Below, piece by piece: positions 35,291 to 46,700 of a stretch of 64,000 bases of DNA (positions are counted from its first letter, which is position 1; every line of letters starts with the position of its first letter). The notes beneath the pieces were generated by a model. It did not search any database. It saw nothing but the letters and a program-made list of their open reading frames with translations, and was not told the origin of the DNA. The position numbers were made by a program, and so were the translations under genes. Source of the DNA: Lithospermum erythrorhizon (lineage: Eukaryota; Streptophyta; Magnoliopsida; Boraginales; Boraginaceae); contig JADFUC010000712.1 in assembly GCA_019722365.1 (NCBI GenBank), positions 26,131 to 90,130 on the forward strand, given 5' to 3'.

Positions 35291-37319
35291 AATTAGTTGC
35301 TTTACATTATTTATTTATCTTGTTTTGTTTTTATCGATTTTTTATTTGATTAATTCTTGTTCATATATTTAATTGATAAATATATGATGAGAATAAATCA
35401 CATATTCTTGATTATTGATTTACATGTGTTACAAGTTTATAATGATTTATTATCATATTTTGTTAACATAGATTTTGTTTTCATAAATTAAAAGGACGAT
35501 TTAATTGGTTTGTTTCAAAAGCAGTTTTGTAAAAACGTGTTTGGGCGTGCAATATTTTGTAGGTAAACTAGTTTTCTATGGAACCAGAGAGCATAAAAGA
35601 TCTCCATTAGAATTTCATAATTTTGGATTTTTCTAAGTACCTCAAAAGCAATTTTGAGATTTAAAATTTGTTTAATTAATAATTAAATATGAAAATTTAT
35701 TTTAATGAGCGACCACTTTGGGATTTGTTCAAAACAATTATGAAGTTTAACTTGTTCAGGTATATAAATTTTGAAAAATGTTAATGCCTCAAAACTATTT
35801 TACAAGCAGATTAATTAAATCTAAAGCCAAAGTTAAATATGGTATTATTACCATACCGTCGGCCCGACCGACTTCGGCGACCACAGGCGCGTCGATACGG
35901 TTTAGGCGATTTTGGTACCAAAATAATGACGGACGACTGACTGTGATCTTGGCGGTAATAGATGGTGGCCGTCGTAGATCGGTCGTCAGGAGCCCGTTGT
36001 GGCCGATGTGCCCTAATTTTGAAAACCACAATTCCAATTTATTCCTTGTTTTTGGTTTCCTACAAAATTATGGACTAGTTATATTTTTGGTTTCTTGATT
36101 GTTGTCATTTTAATCACTGATAATTTTATTAGTATGTGATAATGATTAATTAATTTCGCTTTTATATTATATCTTTTTAGATTAATTTAAAGTGATATAA
36201 TAATTATGGTAACAATTTCACTACTTAATGTATTTTAAAATATATTTGTGATAAATATTTTCTACAATATGTATATGGTTAATAATTATTGGTAATAATT
36301 ATTAATTGACATGTGTATGATAATTGAGTTTATATTAATTAATTTTTAATATATTGTAATTACATGATTAAATTCATTTGATAATTTTAAACGCCGTTTT
36401 TCCAATGCCATTTTAAAATATTTATTAAAGTTCATTTATATGATTTAATAAAGTGCCTATATTTTGTAATGGTGATTGGAATGGAGTATATAGATATAAT
36501 GTTTATTTTCAGGTCTCGTTATGTCATTTAATAAATGACCTTCTAGGTCATATTTTCTTGTATTTATTTATTTATTATTTTACTTACAGCTTGCAAACTG
36601 TCTAAGATGGAGTTAATACCATAAAATGTTGTAACAAATGAAGATATTGAAGATCATTTCACGGTGGTGAGTACTTGGTGGACTCAGTTTGGATCCATTT
36701 ACAAGATGCAAAATTATGACTTATGTTAGTGTTTGATAAATACTTAATAGGTTCTAGGGCCATATCGTATCTCTTGAATGTGCATTACTTGTTTATTTTC
36801 ATGTATTGCTTGATTATGTACTAGTGTGGATGAGTAAATGAAAACAAAGTAATAATAATCTCACAAATTAAAATTTAAGAAAAGTGTCAAGCCAATTTTA
36901 AAGTTCTGCAATTAATTGCATCAATTGAGCACACCGTGATGGCGGGTGTTACAATGTTGCATTTGATATGACAATGGATCATGTTGAAGTGATTTCCACT
37001 AACGTTGTGGGCTTTCAGTTAGTCAATCAAGTAACACTTTAGGTTTAATTGGTGCTTAACCGGTTTCAGGAACAAATGTTGGGTAGCATCTTGTAAAGAG
37101 ATGCTAGTGACTAAGAGTTGTAGTTTTACATGGTGGTTGACAACCTACTATTATAACAGTTCAAAATGTAGCAGTGGTGCCATTTGAATTTAAGTGTAAT
37201 AAGTCTTGATACTAATATATTTCGTGAGATTTGAAGTATTATTTTTACAATTTATTTGTAAGTGTTTTATGATAGTTTACTGAGTCTGTTATTTATTTAC
37301 TTATTCTTGTAGAATTAAT
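35291..37319 (+). other. Long leader of the nested copia element
   Basis: Two kilobases without a gene between LTR and gag. It is AT-rich except for a CpG-rich island at 35850-36015 (CCGTCGGCCCGACCGACTTC and similar), in which frames on both strands are open by composition only. The minus-strand LTR at 55050-56013 is likewise followed, in its own direction, by AT-rich DNA and then a GC-rich block (53440-53950), suggesting the same leader architecture. Confidence 0.55.
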
Positions 37320-37905
37320 ATGGCTACCACTATTGCTACTCCTAAGAACTCGCTTCGCTCAGCACTTGAAAAGTGCAAGCTGAATAACTCGAATTTTGAC
37401 GAGTGGTCTCGAAACTTGAGAATCATTCTCAAGCAAGAGAGGACTGAATACGTGCTGAACAATAAGGTTCCCGCGAAACCTAATGATAGTGCCTCCCATC
37501 GGGAAAAGGGATCCCACAAAAAGCACAAGTCTGATGCTGTGGATGTCCAATGTCTCATACGCAATATGAGACTAGGTTTAATTCAATATGAGTGGCAGCA
37601 TGTACCGGCAACTTGAGGAATTATTCCGAAAGGAAGCTAGAAACGAGAAATATGACACTGCCTGTGCTCTCGTAGACCCAGCAGAAAGCTGGGGGCAGGA
37701 CATTTTAAGCCCTCATATCATTAAAATGATTGGCTTGGTCGATCGACTCAACGCCCTGGGCACCAGTGTCTCCAAAGAACTGGCTGTGGATCTCATCCTA
37801 AAGTCTCTTCCAGACAAATTCTCTCAGTTTGTCATGAACTTCAATATGCACAAGTTTGAGTTATCTCTAAACGAACTGCATAAGATGATCACGAATCTTT
37901 GAGCG
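37320..37905 (+). pseudogene. Copia Gag, nested element, one frameshift
   Basis: Starting at ATG 37320 the frame reads LEKCKLNNSNFDEWSRNLRI and continues with LKQERTEYVLNN, the N-terminal Gag motif of plant copia elements. The continuation (37588-37902) lies in another frame and reads RQLEELFRKEARNEKYDTAC and, later, LVDRLNALGTSVSKELAVDL with SLPDKFSQFVMNFNM, the C-terminal half of the UBN2-type Gag domain. The first frame ends at a TGA near 37616. So Gag is nearly complete but split by an indel near 37590. It would assemble the particle. Confidence 0.92.
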
Positions 37906-38039
37906 AACTGGGTAGGTAAAACTTACACTCCTTACGTTTTGGTGAAAGTCCCAGAAACAAGAAGAAATTCAAGAAGAAGAAGAAGTTTACCGGCCAGGCC
38001 AAGGGTTGAGTAATCGAGTTCTTTGGAAAGGGATGAGTT

Positions 38040-38260
38040 AGGAAGAGTTAAGTGTCATTATTGCGGAAACACAGGTCCTTTGGAAATTAAAACATGATTA
38101 CAGGATGATGGGAAGATGATGCCGCGACCATTTCGGCCTGCAATTATGTATGTTATTGAAGTTTGTACAACTTCTAATTCTATACGTGGAGTGCTAGATA
38201 CCGGTTATTGGTTCTCATATTTAATAAGTAATATCAGGAACTCAAGTCAGTAGAAGACTC
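38040..38260 (+). pseudogene. Copia zinc knuckle and protease, nested element
   Basis: KCHYCGNTG at 38047-38073 is the first half of the nucleocapsid CCHC knuckle; the H and last C are lost. About 120 bp on, VLDTG (38191-38205) is the protease active site with the D-T-G triad intact. The frame between them is broken. Confidence 0.8.
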
Positions 38261-38559
38261 GAAGGGGAAATGGATTTGCGTGTGGGAAATGAGGCGCATG
38301 AAAGGTTGGCCACTACGGTAGGATCCATTAGTTTAAATTGCCCTTTGAGCCTTGTTTTTGAACCTCCTCGGTTTACTATGTACACGATTTAAAGGAATAT
38401 TATTTCTATTTACGTTTTTGAATAATGATGGTTTTCATTTCAATAGATCGATTAATTTAGGATACTTGGGGCCAGGGGTAGTATTTGAGTACCGCCTCCA
38501 CTTCAAAATGAAGATACATACATTTTAGACATGATTAATAGGTCATATAACATATACTT

Positions 38560-39430
38560 AAAGCGGAATAAGCCTAACGACTTAAACCAAACATACCTGG
38601 CATTGCGGTAGGTCACGTGCGAGAGCAGATCAAAACTCAGCTCCCGGGTGGAATACTTGAAGGTTTCGATTATGAATCATCACGATATTAAGTGTGGTCT
38701 TTATACAGGTAGTAGGCCAAAATGCGCTTTCAGGCAAATGAAAGGGCAAGTGATTTATTGGGAATGATACACAGTGTATGTGGGCCGATGAGCAAATACG
38801 CAAGAGGAGGTTATAAGCCCCAGTTCATTATATTTCTTGATATTTCTGATGAATGCGGTTTGTGTATACGATGAGACACAAACACGAGTCCTTTGAGAAA
38901 TTCAAGAATTCCAAAATGAAGTACAAAACGATTAAGACAAGACAATAAAGATTAGCGATTACGATAGAGGTGGAGAATATTTGAGTCACCAGTTCAATAC
39001 ACAAATGCTTAGAAATTAATAGTATTGTTTACGCTTCGCTCCAGCCCGAGGAACACCACCAAACATAATGGAGCATCAGAAGGAGAAATCCAAGACCGCC
39101 GCGGCATGGTTCGATCTATGAGTAAACCTACTCGATCTGAGTTAATTTACGGGGATATGCGCTACAAGCGTAGCACTTACCTTAAAGCGGATGTCAACCA
39201 AAGTCGAGATAAAACTCCCCATGAGCGCTTGATTTGGGAAGATTCCCAAGTTGGGTTTTCTCAAGATTTAGGCTGTGAAGCTTATGTTAAGAGATTAACA
39301 AAAGATAAACTTGCGCCCAAATCTGATAAATGCTATTTCATAGGATATCCAAGGGGAAAGCTTAGGTTGGTTCTTCACTACCACAGAGCGGAGAATAAAA
39401 TCTTCATTGCTAGAGCAGGTATTCCTTGAA
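38560..39430 (+). pseudogene. Copia pre-integrase and integrase, nested element, broken
   Basis: NKPNDLNQTYL at 38570-38602 marks the pre-integrase motif before the zinc finger. The core is shredded, but near 39025-39075 the text corresponds to the 'PGTPQQNG' stretch. From 39207 one frame reads TPHERLIWEDSQVGFSQDLG, then CEAYVKRLTKDKLAPKSDKC, then YFIGYPRGKLR and FIARAG, the end of copia integrase before RT. It is the enzyme that joins cDNA to chromosomal DNA. At least three frame breaks are present. Confidence 0.88.
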
Positions 39431-39639
39431 AATCTATTTGTCGAGAGAGAAAGGACTAGAAGTAATGGTGCTTTCATCGTGATGAAGCTGTTGATAAGTC
39501 GATGTCGATCGTCTAATGCAGAGGCATCGACACTTAGTGGAACCTTCTTTCATAGAAGACCGATTCTTGATCGAGAAAGCGTGGAAGAACGACTCTAGGA
39601 GATCAACGAGGATCGCCACGAACAATATTTGGTATGGTG

Positions 39640-40430
39640 AAGCTTTAAATCATTGAAAGTATGAAGCCCTTCTTCTGAAAACTGATAGATAACAAGAATC
39701 GACAAATGGCAAATAGCCATGCGATACGAGATGGATTACATGTACCCGAAAGCGAGGGGTTTGATCCTTGTTGGATTTACCGATGGGGCTCGCCTTATTG
39801 AATGTAAATGGTGGCTGAAAACATGATAAAGGCGGAAAGCGTTGATGTTTTGAAGCTAGACTTATGGCGAAAGGTTTCAAACAAGTTCACGGGTGAATGA
39901 TGTAGCTTTACTCGCCCGGTGGCTATGCTTAAATCCATCCGGATAATCTTAGCCATTCTTTGCATTTCATGACTATGAAATATGGCAAATGGATGTAAAG
40001 ACCAACTTTCACAGATGGAAATTTAGGGAAAGATGTGTACATGAGTACTGACCTACAGGCTTTTCACGTGTCCTAAAGGACCTAAGAAGGTATGCAAGTT
40101 GCAAAGAATCCATTTATAGTGCTTGAGGCATCCGCCGAGTTGGAATCCTACGTTTGATGAATCAATCAAAGAGTTTGGTTTCGTCGAGCGAAGAAAGAAT
40201 GCTTGTGTGTATACAAGAAGGTAAGTGGGAGTTCACGTATCATTCGTAGTCTGTATGTAGATGACATACTTATCATTCGAAACAACGTAGGTTACTAAAC
40301 TCGATCCAAGGATTGGTATGCAAAATCATTTCTCAATATGAAGGACTTAGGCGAGAAGCCTGATATATCACTTGGAAATAAAGATCACGAGATCGGAGCC
40401 GGGAGGTGATTGAACTGTCGGGATACTTAT
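39640..40430 (+). pseudogene. Copia RT, nested element, broken; YVDD intact
   Basis: The catalytic motif LYVDDILII lies at 40251-40277, with both aspartates (40260-40265). Upstream text at 39885-40020 corresponds to the 'GIDY.ETFSPV..' and 'WQMDVKT.FLHG' region and downstream to 'MKDLGE' (40338-40360), but frames change several times. In the family this domain follows integrase, as here. Confidence 0.88.
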
Positions 40431-40689
40431 GAATAAAGGTGCTTGCAAAGGTTGACATAATAGTAATTCAAGAAGAGTAATCTCCCCGTGAGACATGGAG
40501 TTCAACTCGTGAGCACGATGCGCACTACTAGTCTTTGAGATGGAAGCGAGGAATGAAGAGACGTACCTTCTGGCTTGTTCTGGGATCCATCGTGTATACC
40601 CGTGTTGTGCTTAGACTGATGTATGCTTATCTTCAAAGTGTAACAATTAGATACGAGCTAATCCGGTGTCTTTGGATTGTAGTGAAGGC

Positions 40690-41160
40690 ATCTTGAAGTA
40701 TACGAAGAACTAAAGATGTTTTCTTGGTATATGGTGGAGATGAAGAGATAGCGGTGGCGAGAATTAAGCCAATTTTCAAGCGTGAGGCATTATCGTTCCC
40801 GATGCGAATTTATGTATTTTTTGTCTCGGCCCGATTGGAGCCGGTATCTTGGAGGAGTTCCAAGCAGTCTTGTTGCCGATTACGACTAAATCGCGTGCGA
40901 AGCCGCTAAAGAAGCGTGTTGGATAAAGAAGTTCGTGACCCGAACTTGGTGTTAATTTTAGCGTTGTGGGACCGATTGGGTTACTTTGTGACAATCTTGG
41001 GGCAATAGCTCAATAAGGAACAGAGGCATCCCTGGAAATCCAAGCACGTACTCGAGGAAAGTATATCACACTGATTAGAGATAGGCTTGATAGAGGTGAT
41101 GTCAAGTATGTAAACCACTAAGTCGGGAATAAGCATGATGAGCATCACGGCGAACATTGG
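40690..41160 (+). pseudogene. Copia RNase H, nested element, broken
   Basis: Pieces in changing frames follow the copia RNase H order: VYGGDEEIAV (40725-40755), then VSWRSSKQS (40849-40875), then AAKEACWIKKF-like text at 40900-40935, LCDNLGAIA-like text at 40983-41012 and HTDLNIADPLTK-type remnants near 41100-41150. After this the coding region ends; the purine run AAGTGGGGAG is at 41193-41202. Confidence 0.85.
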
Positions 41161-41192
41161 TCTTAGGCAGATCTTCGCAGTGGTGTTAGGTT

Positions 41193-41940
41193 AAGTGGGG
41201 AGTCGGTATGTACTGTGTGTTATGTGAACAAATATTTGAATATTCTTTGCTTCTTATATTTTTAATATATTTGTTGCTATGTACATATGTTTAAATTTAC
41301 ATATAATATACATGTAGTGTATCCTCGATGAGTGAAAGGTTAAATCCTAGGTTAGTCTATGTTTTCTAGAGGAGGTAAGCATGAGCATTAATTACGCCTC
41401 TTGAGCCTAGAAACATAGGATAGCCAAAGGCCTTGGTCGGATCTTTGATAGTTAGGCGACAAGCGTCGTATGACTAACATGGTGTTTGATTAGTGATCGA
41501 AGATTGATCAAATTCTTTCTGGGACTAGATCAATACAGGTAGAATTTGCCGATGCAGTATTTGGGGCTGGTATGACAGCAATTCATAGAAGATATGTATA
41601 TCGTGTCTATGACATTTGTTTAGAATTTTAGGTTCGTCGATTCTTGAACTGATATATAGCTATACGTGTTATACAAGCTACGTACTTTGACTATGACCAA
41701 GCGTGCGCGCCCAGCGGGGTTATAACGGCGTATCTTGGGTCAGCGGGAATTGGGTATGGCGATAGATGTTGATATATTGGGGAGGGATTTGTCCGTCCGC
41801 TTGATATCTGAGGAAGATCTCGAGACTCTCGCGCGGTTAGTGCTTGATTGGTTTATGGGGCGCCATAATGCTTATTGATTATTACTCGAGGTAAAAGAGA
41901 AGTTGTAGGTGTTCGCGGCCTACTTCTTATGATTGTAACT
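41193..41940 (+). other. Unmatched segment before the 3' LTR homology of the nested copia
   Basis: A polypurine tract (41193-41202) marks where the 3' LTR should start, yet the next 740 bp do not match the first 490 bp of the 5' LTR. The segment includes a long imperfect inverted repeat (41355-41425: CTATGTTTTCTAGAGGAGG against CCTCTTGAGCCTAGAAACAT) and a smaller dyad GTTAGGCGAC..GTCG..CTAAC (41452-41480). No gene seen. Confidence 0.5.
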
Positions 41941-42425
41941 CATTAGTGTCTTAGCAGACTAATGGAGTTAACGAGTCGAAGCTATCTTGGGGTTCTTTAT
42001 CGGACTTGTTTTAACTGGCCTATGCTGAGCTTTAGGGTTTCATAAGAAGTTTTTTGTAAAATATTTTCATCAAAAACCCTAAAGTAGCCGCCCCCATAGC
42101 GAGAAATTCTTCAAAATTTTTCTTGGGTTTTAGTTTTGTTCATCACTTGTTTCTTAGCATAAATTGGTTCTTGATTAAACTCTACGGGTGTGGGCCATTA
42201 GAGATATCGTATGATTGATATTCTGTGAGGAGGTGAAGGAAGTCAAATTCACGTTGTGAATTTGAAGCGTGTCAGAACTTTAGTGGAATTTACTCATTTA
42301 CTGATGTAAGTACTTTGTTTATTCATATATTGTAAATATATATTTTTATTTAATAATGTAGTAAGCCTTTAAGATTCTGGAATTATGGATTTGTATTTAT
42401 ATTCATATACATAGTATTTCCATCG
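41940..42425 (+). repeat. 3' LTR (terminal half) of the nested copia element
   Basis: It aligns with 34785-35274 (GGGTTTCATAAGAAG..CATCAAAAACCCTAAAGTAG, then GTGGAATTTAC and GTATTTCCATCG). It ends at the right CCCGG target duplication. Only the U3 downstream part and R/U5 are recognisable. Confidence 0.82.
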
Positions 42426-42430
42426 CCCGG

Positions 42431-42760
42431 TACATTGGGCGTTTGAAATCTTGACAAAAGTGGGAGCGATAGCCTACCGTTTGAATTAGAAAGGATTCAT
42501 GGCGTTTTCCGTGTTTTACTTTGCTTGAGGAAATGCGTGCGGTTGAGTCGCATATTTTTAGAGTTTCGGCCGGATGGCTTGGGTGTAGACTTGACTATGA
42601 GGAAGGACTGGTAGGATCTGGATCGGGGAAAGTGAAGGTGTGGAGGAGCAAGAAGTGGGGGTAGTAGAGTTTTGTGGAAGAATCATCGAGGTAGAGGCCC
42701 CGTGGGAGGCCTTGAGGAGGATATGAGGAGCCGTTATCCGCAACTTTTCGTCTAAGGTTA
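42431..42760 (+). pseudogene. Integrase tail, 3' part, gypsy 2
   Basis: Directly after the copia insertion the plus strand reads YIGRLKS, then a new frame gives LTKVGAIAYRLN (42449-42488), and later text corresponds to 'HDVFHVS.LRK' (42500-42540). This completes the GPY/F tail begun at 34211. The end of pol is at about 42755. Confidence 0.85.
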
Positions 42761-42814
42761 GTGGTTATAGTTGTTTGATTTTATCTTTCTGTAGCAATCG
42801 AGTTGAAATTTCAA

Positions 42815-42844
42815 GAGGGCGAAATTTTGTTAAATTAGGTAGAA
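42815..42844 (+). other. Polypurine tract region, gypsy 2
   Basis: AGAGGGCGAAATTTTG (42815 onward) and GGTAGAA precede the LTR start TGCAAAGCTCCAGTAACG at 42845. The layout (GAGGGCGAAATTT, short T/A run, purines, TG) matches that of gypsy element 1. Confidence 0.6.
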
Positions 42845-44892
42845 TGCAAAGCTCCAGTAACGTCTAGATTTAATTAATAAATTAAAATGTGGGGTTATTA
42901 AATTGATTAACGTAAAATTTGAAACCACTTTATATTTTTATGTACGATAAATGTTGATGTTGGAAATTTATTGTCGAGGTAAGTTGAATCGAGAGGTATC
43001 GCTTGAACTAAAAGCGATTAAATTCTCGTCTAAACTTCGTTTTCCACCATCCTTTCATGGCCATGGCTTGCCAGAGTGGAAATAAAACAAAAAATAGAAA
43101 AAAAAATCATTATTTAAATAGAACCGCGAACCCCTCCATATCACTTGAATTTATTCTTCGATTTAAATCCGTCATGACTTTGACATAAATTTCTTGGCGA
43201 GTTTCCATAAATCATCTGCTTGATTCAAGGTAAAAATTGAAACCTTTTTTGTGTATTTCTGATTCGAATGGGTTGACTTTATTTGACTTTTTGTGTTTCG
43301 ATTTTTGTGCTTGATTGATTCTTGGGCTTTAAATTAGTTGTTCTTGAGTTGAAATTACGCCTTTGGATGAGTAATTTGTGACGTTTTAGGGACGTTGACT
43401 TTTTGGGATTTAGTTTGACTTCAGGTTTTTGAGGTTTAATATCGTATATAATTATTATCTAGGCTTAGATTATAGTATAGGAGATGATAATAATCGATTT
43501 TTGGGGGTAGAAAAGTGTTGGTAAAGTTGGGTTTGACTTCGAGTTGACTTGGTTTTCTTTTTTCAAAACGCGTTTAAAGGAAATGATATAAGTATGTTCT
43601 TGGATCCTTATTATAGTTGTTTAGGGTGGAAATTGTAGTTTATTGGTTGTTGGATGAATATATATTTGAAATTAGTTTTATCGGTTTGAGTAGTAGATGG
43701 GTTTGGGATGAGGTTGTTAGAAATGGGTTTAGTGGGTGAAAAAGTTGATAATTGGGATTGATTAAATTGTTAAAGTGTTGAGTACTTGGGTTAGTGTGAG
43801 AGTGAAAGTTAGGGGTTTGGGATTAGTTGAAATTTTGTCGCTTAGTTTATCGTTGAGAAGTTTAGCAGTAATATTTCACGTAAAGTTGCTAATGGGTACT
43901 AAAAAGTTGCTAAAGATAATTTATAAAGAAATTAATTAAGTAATTGTACTTTTCGGTGTTTTGTTTAGACTCGGCGGAGCGGAAAACTGCGGATCGGGTG
44001 TTGCTCGGCCCAATTAGTGCTTTAGCCTAAGGTGGGGGAGTTGCTTTTCGTTTGATAACGTATTTCACGTTTGGTAAATTACTTGGTGAATAGATATGCT
44101 GACTACATATATTTGTGTTATGAACTTATCGCTTAGTGTAGTTGTGAGGGTGTGAAATGTTAGTTGTATGATGTTAAGTGTTAGATACATTATGGTAGTA
44201 GGGTTTATGTAGGAATTGTGTCTTGAGTATATTGTGGTTGCTATATTGGGATTGTTGCTTGGGCGTTATCTGGGTTGTTATGATATTTTGTGATGTTGGT
44301 TAGTGGGTAAATGGTTGTGTTTGTCATGGTTGGTATGTTTGGTGTGATGTTGGTTGTTTAATTAGTGTTTGCTTCATAGAGAGTGGTCACGCGTATTAGG
44401 ATGTGGGCATATTAGGTCGCATCTGGGGTGGGTATGCGGATGGGGTGTGTTTTATGATGTGTATGGGTGATCGAAGGGTGGGCTGTTTGCAAAGGATATG
44501 ATATTTTATGGGTGGCCGAAGGGTGAGCTGTCGGAAAAGGATATGATATTATGTTTGTGTTACATGGGTGAGCCCGCCGGAAAAGAAGTGGCGACATTTT
44601 ATAAATGGATAGTCAATGATGCATGGTCTTGCGTTGTGACATGGGTTGATGTCATTTCTTGCGTCTGAAAATGCGATAAACGTCATGGTCTTGTTCGGGA
44701 GTTTTTGTTATATTGTTATTATTGGTATAACCGTTGTGTTGGGAACTTATGTGTTTTTCGTTTAGTATAAACATGCTATCTCTGGGTATAATATGTGGAA
44801 TATAAATGCAGTTAGTCCTTTAAAATGTGTATATATGTTGATGATGGTTATTACTATTGTGACTCTATGAATCTTTGGTTTTTATTCTTTAC

Positions 44893-44957
<65 letters not shown>

Positions 44958-45445
44958 TCTATCGTTACGTCATATCTCTTTGTTGTGTATCGTTGGTTAA
45001 TGGATAAGTTGCCCCCAGGGTGATACGTTTGTAGGCATCGACTTACCTTGACCTCAGTTGAGGTGCCTTTGTAGGCGGTTGAGTTCGTGAGTGTCGATGA
45101 TTTTACTTAGGTGAAGACGGGTGGCTAATCTCTGCGGGTCATCTTTTTATTCTCCACTGTTTTATGTACTCAATTTCTTATTTTGTTTTGGTGTTGAAAA
45201 TGTGTTAAGCATTTTATGGAGTATCTTGGTTTTGGAAATGTTATGAAGTTGCATTTTGGATTTGGTTAAGGTATTTCCGATGGTTAAACTACGTATAGAA
45301 GCTTTGAGCTTTCAAACTATTTTGCTTTTATCGAACTACCGGGTTCTACAGTTTTCAAGCGAGGTTATTTTTGTGTCGACCATCGTATGGTATTTCCGAT
45401 ATACGAGTTGATAAACCGACCTCGGCGTCTGACTCAGTGGGGTCT
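42845..45445 (+). repeat. 3' LTR of gypsy element 2
   Basis: It aligns with 27216-29857. It starts TGCAAAGCTCCAGTAACG and ends near GGTCTA at 45445, after which LINE sequence resumes. A (TA)30 array lies at 44895-44955. Confidence 0.9.
44895..44955. repeat. (TA)30 microsatellite in the 3' LTR of gypsy 2
   Basis: Pure TA run of about 61 bp in the same LTR position as the 41-bp run at 29293-29333. It creates an artificial isoleucine/tyrosine reading frame (44825-45007). Confidence 0.95.
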
Positions 45446-45939
45446 AAAACTCACATGTGGATTCTAATAGTCAAAACAACATATCAAATGAATTACAATA
45501 TTTAGTTTCATGATCCGCTTTACATGTTATAATTCGACTACTAAAAGATTAAGATTCTTTGTGAGTGAAAAGTTATCAAGTGCTTCGGTTATAGAAAACC
45601 TAATTTCACAATCCAAATCTTCCCCAGTTTTGTACCTCTAGAATGCATATATACCAGAGAATCGAATCCCTTGCATTGTTTACAGTAACACTTTTAGCAA
45701 TTACCGACCTTTGGGAAAAAGAAATGTAACAAATAAGACTTCCTTTGCTGATTTGACAGTTTAGAACCTCTGCCCGAACCGACCTAAATTCGAAAAGGAC
45801 TCCTCATAAGTCTTCCTGATATAGAACAACTTATTACTTCATGTAGTGTTTCTGGTAACACTTTTAACCGTCATATATTTTCTAACCATATGCTTAATCC
45901 TTTATGTGTTTTACGATTTCGTTACACTGCTTATCTTGT
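45446..45939 (+). other. LINE sequence between ORF1 and the endonuclease
   Basis: Continuation of the LINE after gypsy element 2. No domain is legible; it would encode the end of ORF1 and the inter-ORF region. Confidence 0.5.
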
Positions 45940-46700
45940 TAGAGTTATGGTGAATTCTAAACAACACCAAAGGTTCTCTTAATTTTTTTAGTTGGAACTA
46001 TCGAAGGATCCGTAAGCCTTCGAGAGTTAAGCTTTTTAGATCCTTTAATTAATCTATTAAATTTTACCTATACTTTCTTTCTGAAATAATTTGTCCTAAA
46101 TCTAGTACAAACTCATAAACACCGCCCAAATTTTCCTTTTACATATGATTTACATCCTATAAATAAAAGTAGTGGACTTTGGTTAGGTATAACTTCTAAT
46201 ATTAAACATCAAATTTTGCATATTAATAAACATATCGTTTCTACTAGAAATTAAGCTGAATCTTTAACTCCCAAAATGCTTAGGATGTGTCTATAATCAT
46301 CCTTAATTTAAGATTAGATACTTGGACTTTTCTAGAAAATATTCTATCTAAGTATTTGTATAGACCTATATTACTTCTAGGAGATTTTAATCAATTTTAT
46401 GTCGACATGAAAATTTCCTTCACCTAATTCTAATATGTAGTTGGATTTGAGTTTCTCTTTGATTTCTTCCAACAACAGAATTTTAAAAATCAAAACACAT
46501 ATATAGTGAGTTTCTTCAATTGGAATTGGAAATAATAATAAAATTTATGAAACGCTAGATAGAAGTCATTTGAACTTTAGATAGAATAATCTCTCTTTGG
46601 ATAGTTTTCTGAGGTTTATACATACAAAACTCGAATCATGGACCCACATAATTTCCACTAAATCAATATACCAAAAAAAAAAACTCCTTTAGAATAAGGG
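45940..46700 (+). pseudogene. LINE endonuclease (ORF2 N-terminus), broken
   Basis: The start of an apurinic-type endonuclease is seen near 45985-46040, where plus frames read LSWNYRRIRKPS-like text, corresponding to the conserved 'WNCRG...P'. The catalytic GDFNQF is at 46380-46397, preceded by RPILLL. Text near 46545-46640 recalls the 'ER.DR' and 'DH' motifs. The enzyme would nick target DNA for target-primed reverse transcription. Stops occur throughout. Confidence 0.82.

Larger units (their letters stand above)
34290..42430 (+). mobile_element. Ty1/copia retrotransposon nested in gypsy 2, target duplication CCCGG
   Basis: Identical CCCGG pentamers (34290-34294 and 42426-42430) flank an 8.1-kb unit starting TGTTGGAAATC. 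Internal order is gag, zinc knuckle, protease, integrase, RT, RNase H on the plus strand, which is Ty1/copia. Both ends fall inside the integrase tail of gypsy element 2. The 5' leader before gag is long (about 2 kb). RT keeps YVDD and protease keeps DTG, but frames are broken. The 3' LTR matches the 5' LTR only over its last 490 bp. Confidence 0.92.
27216..45445 (+). mobile_element. Ty3/gypsy LTR retrotransposon 2 (chromovirus), interrupted by a copia element
   Basis: LTRs of about 2.6 kb (27216-29857, 42845-45445) flank an internal region that is 13 kb long only because a copia element (34295-42425) sits in it; without it the internal region is about 4.9 kb, like gypsy element 1. Plus-strand order is primer-binding site, gag, protease, RT, RNase H, integrase, polypurine tract. 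Family features match element 1 (same primer site, same LTR start type, GTTGACTTT blocks). It is inserted in LINE ORF1; flanks AAAGC (left) and AAACT (right) could be a decayed 5-bp target duplication. Frames are broken throughout. Confidence 0.92.

Noticed and set aside
35795..36098. Several open frames on both strands
   Set aside because: They share one CpG-rich leader block; no domain and no start signals.
44825..45007. Frame with a run of Ile-Tyr
   Set aside because: It is the (TA)n microsatellite of an LTR read as protein; the same applies to 29182-29394.
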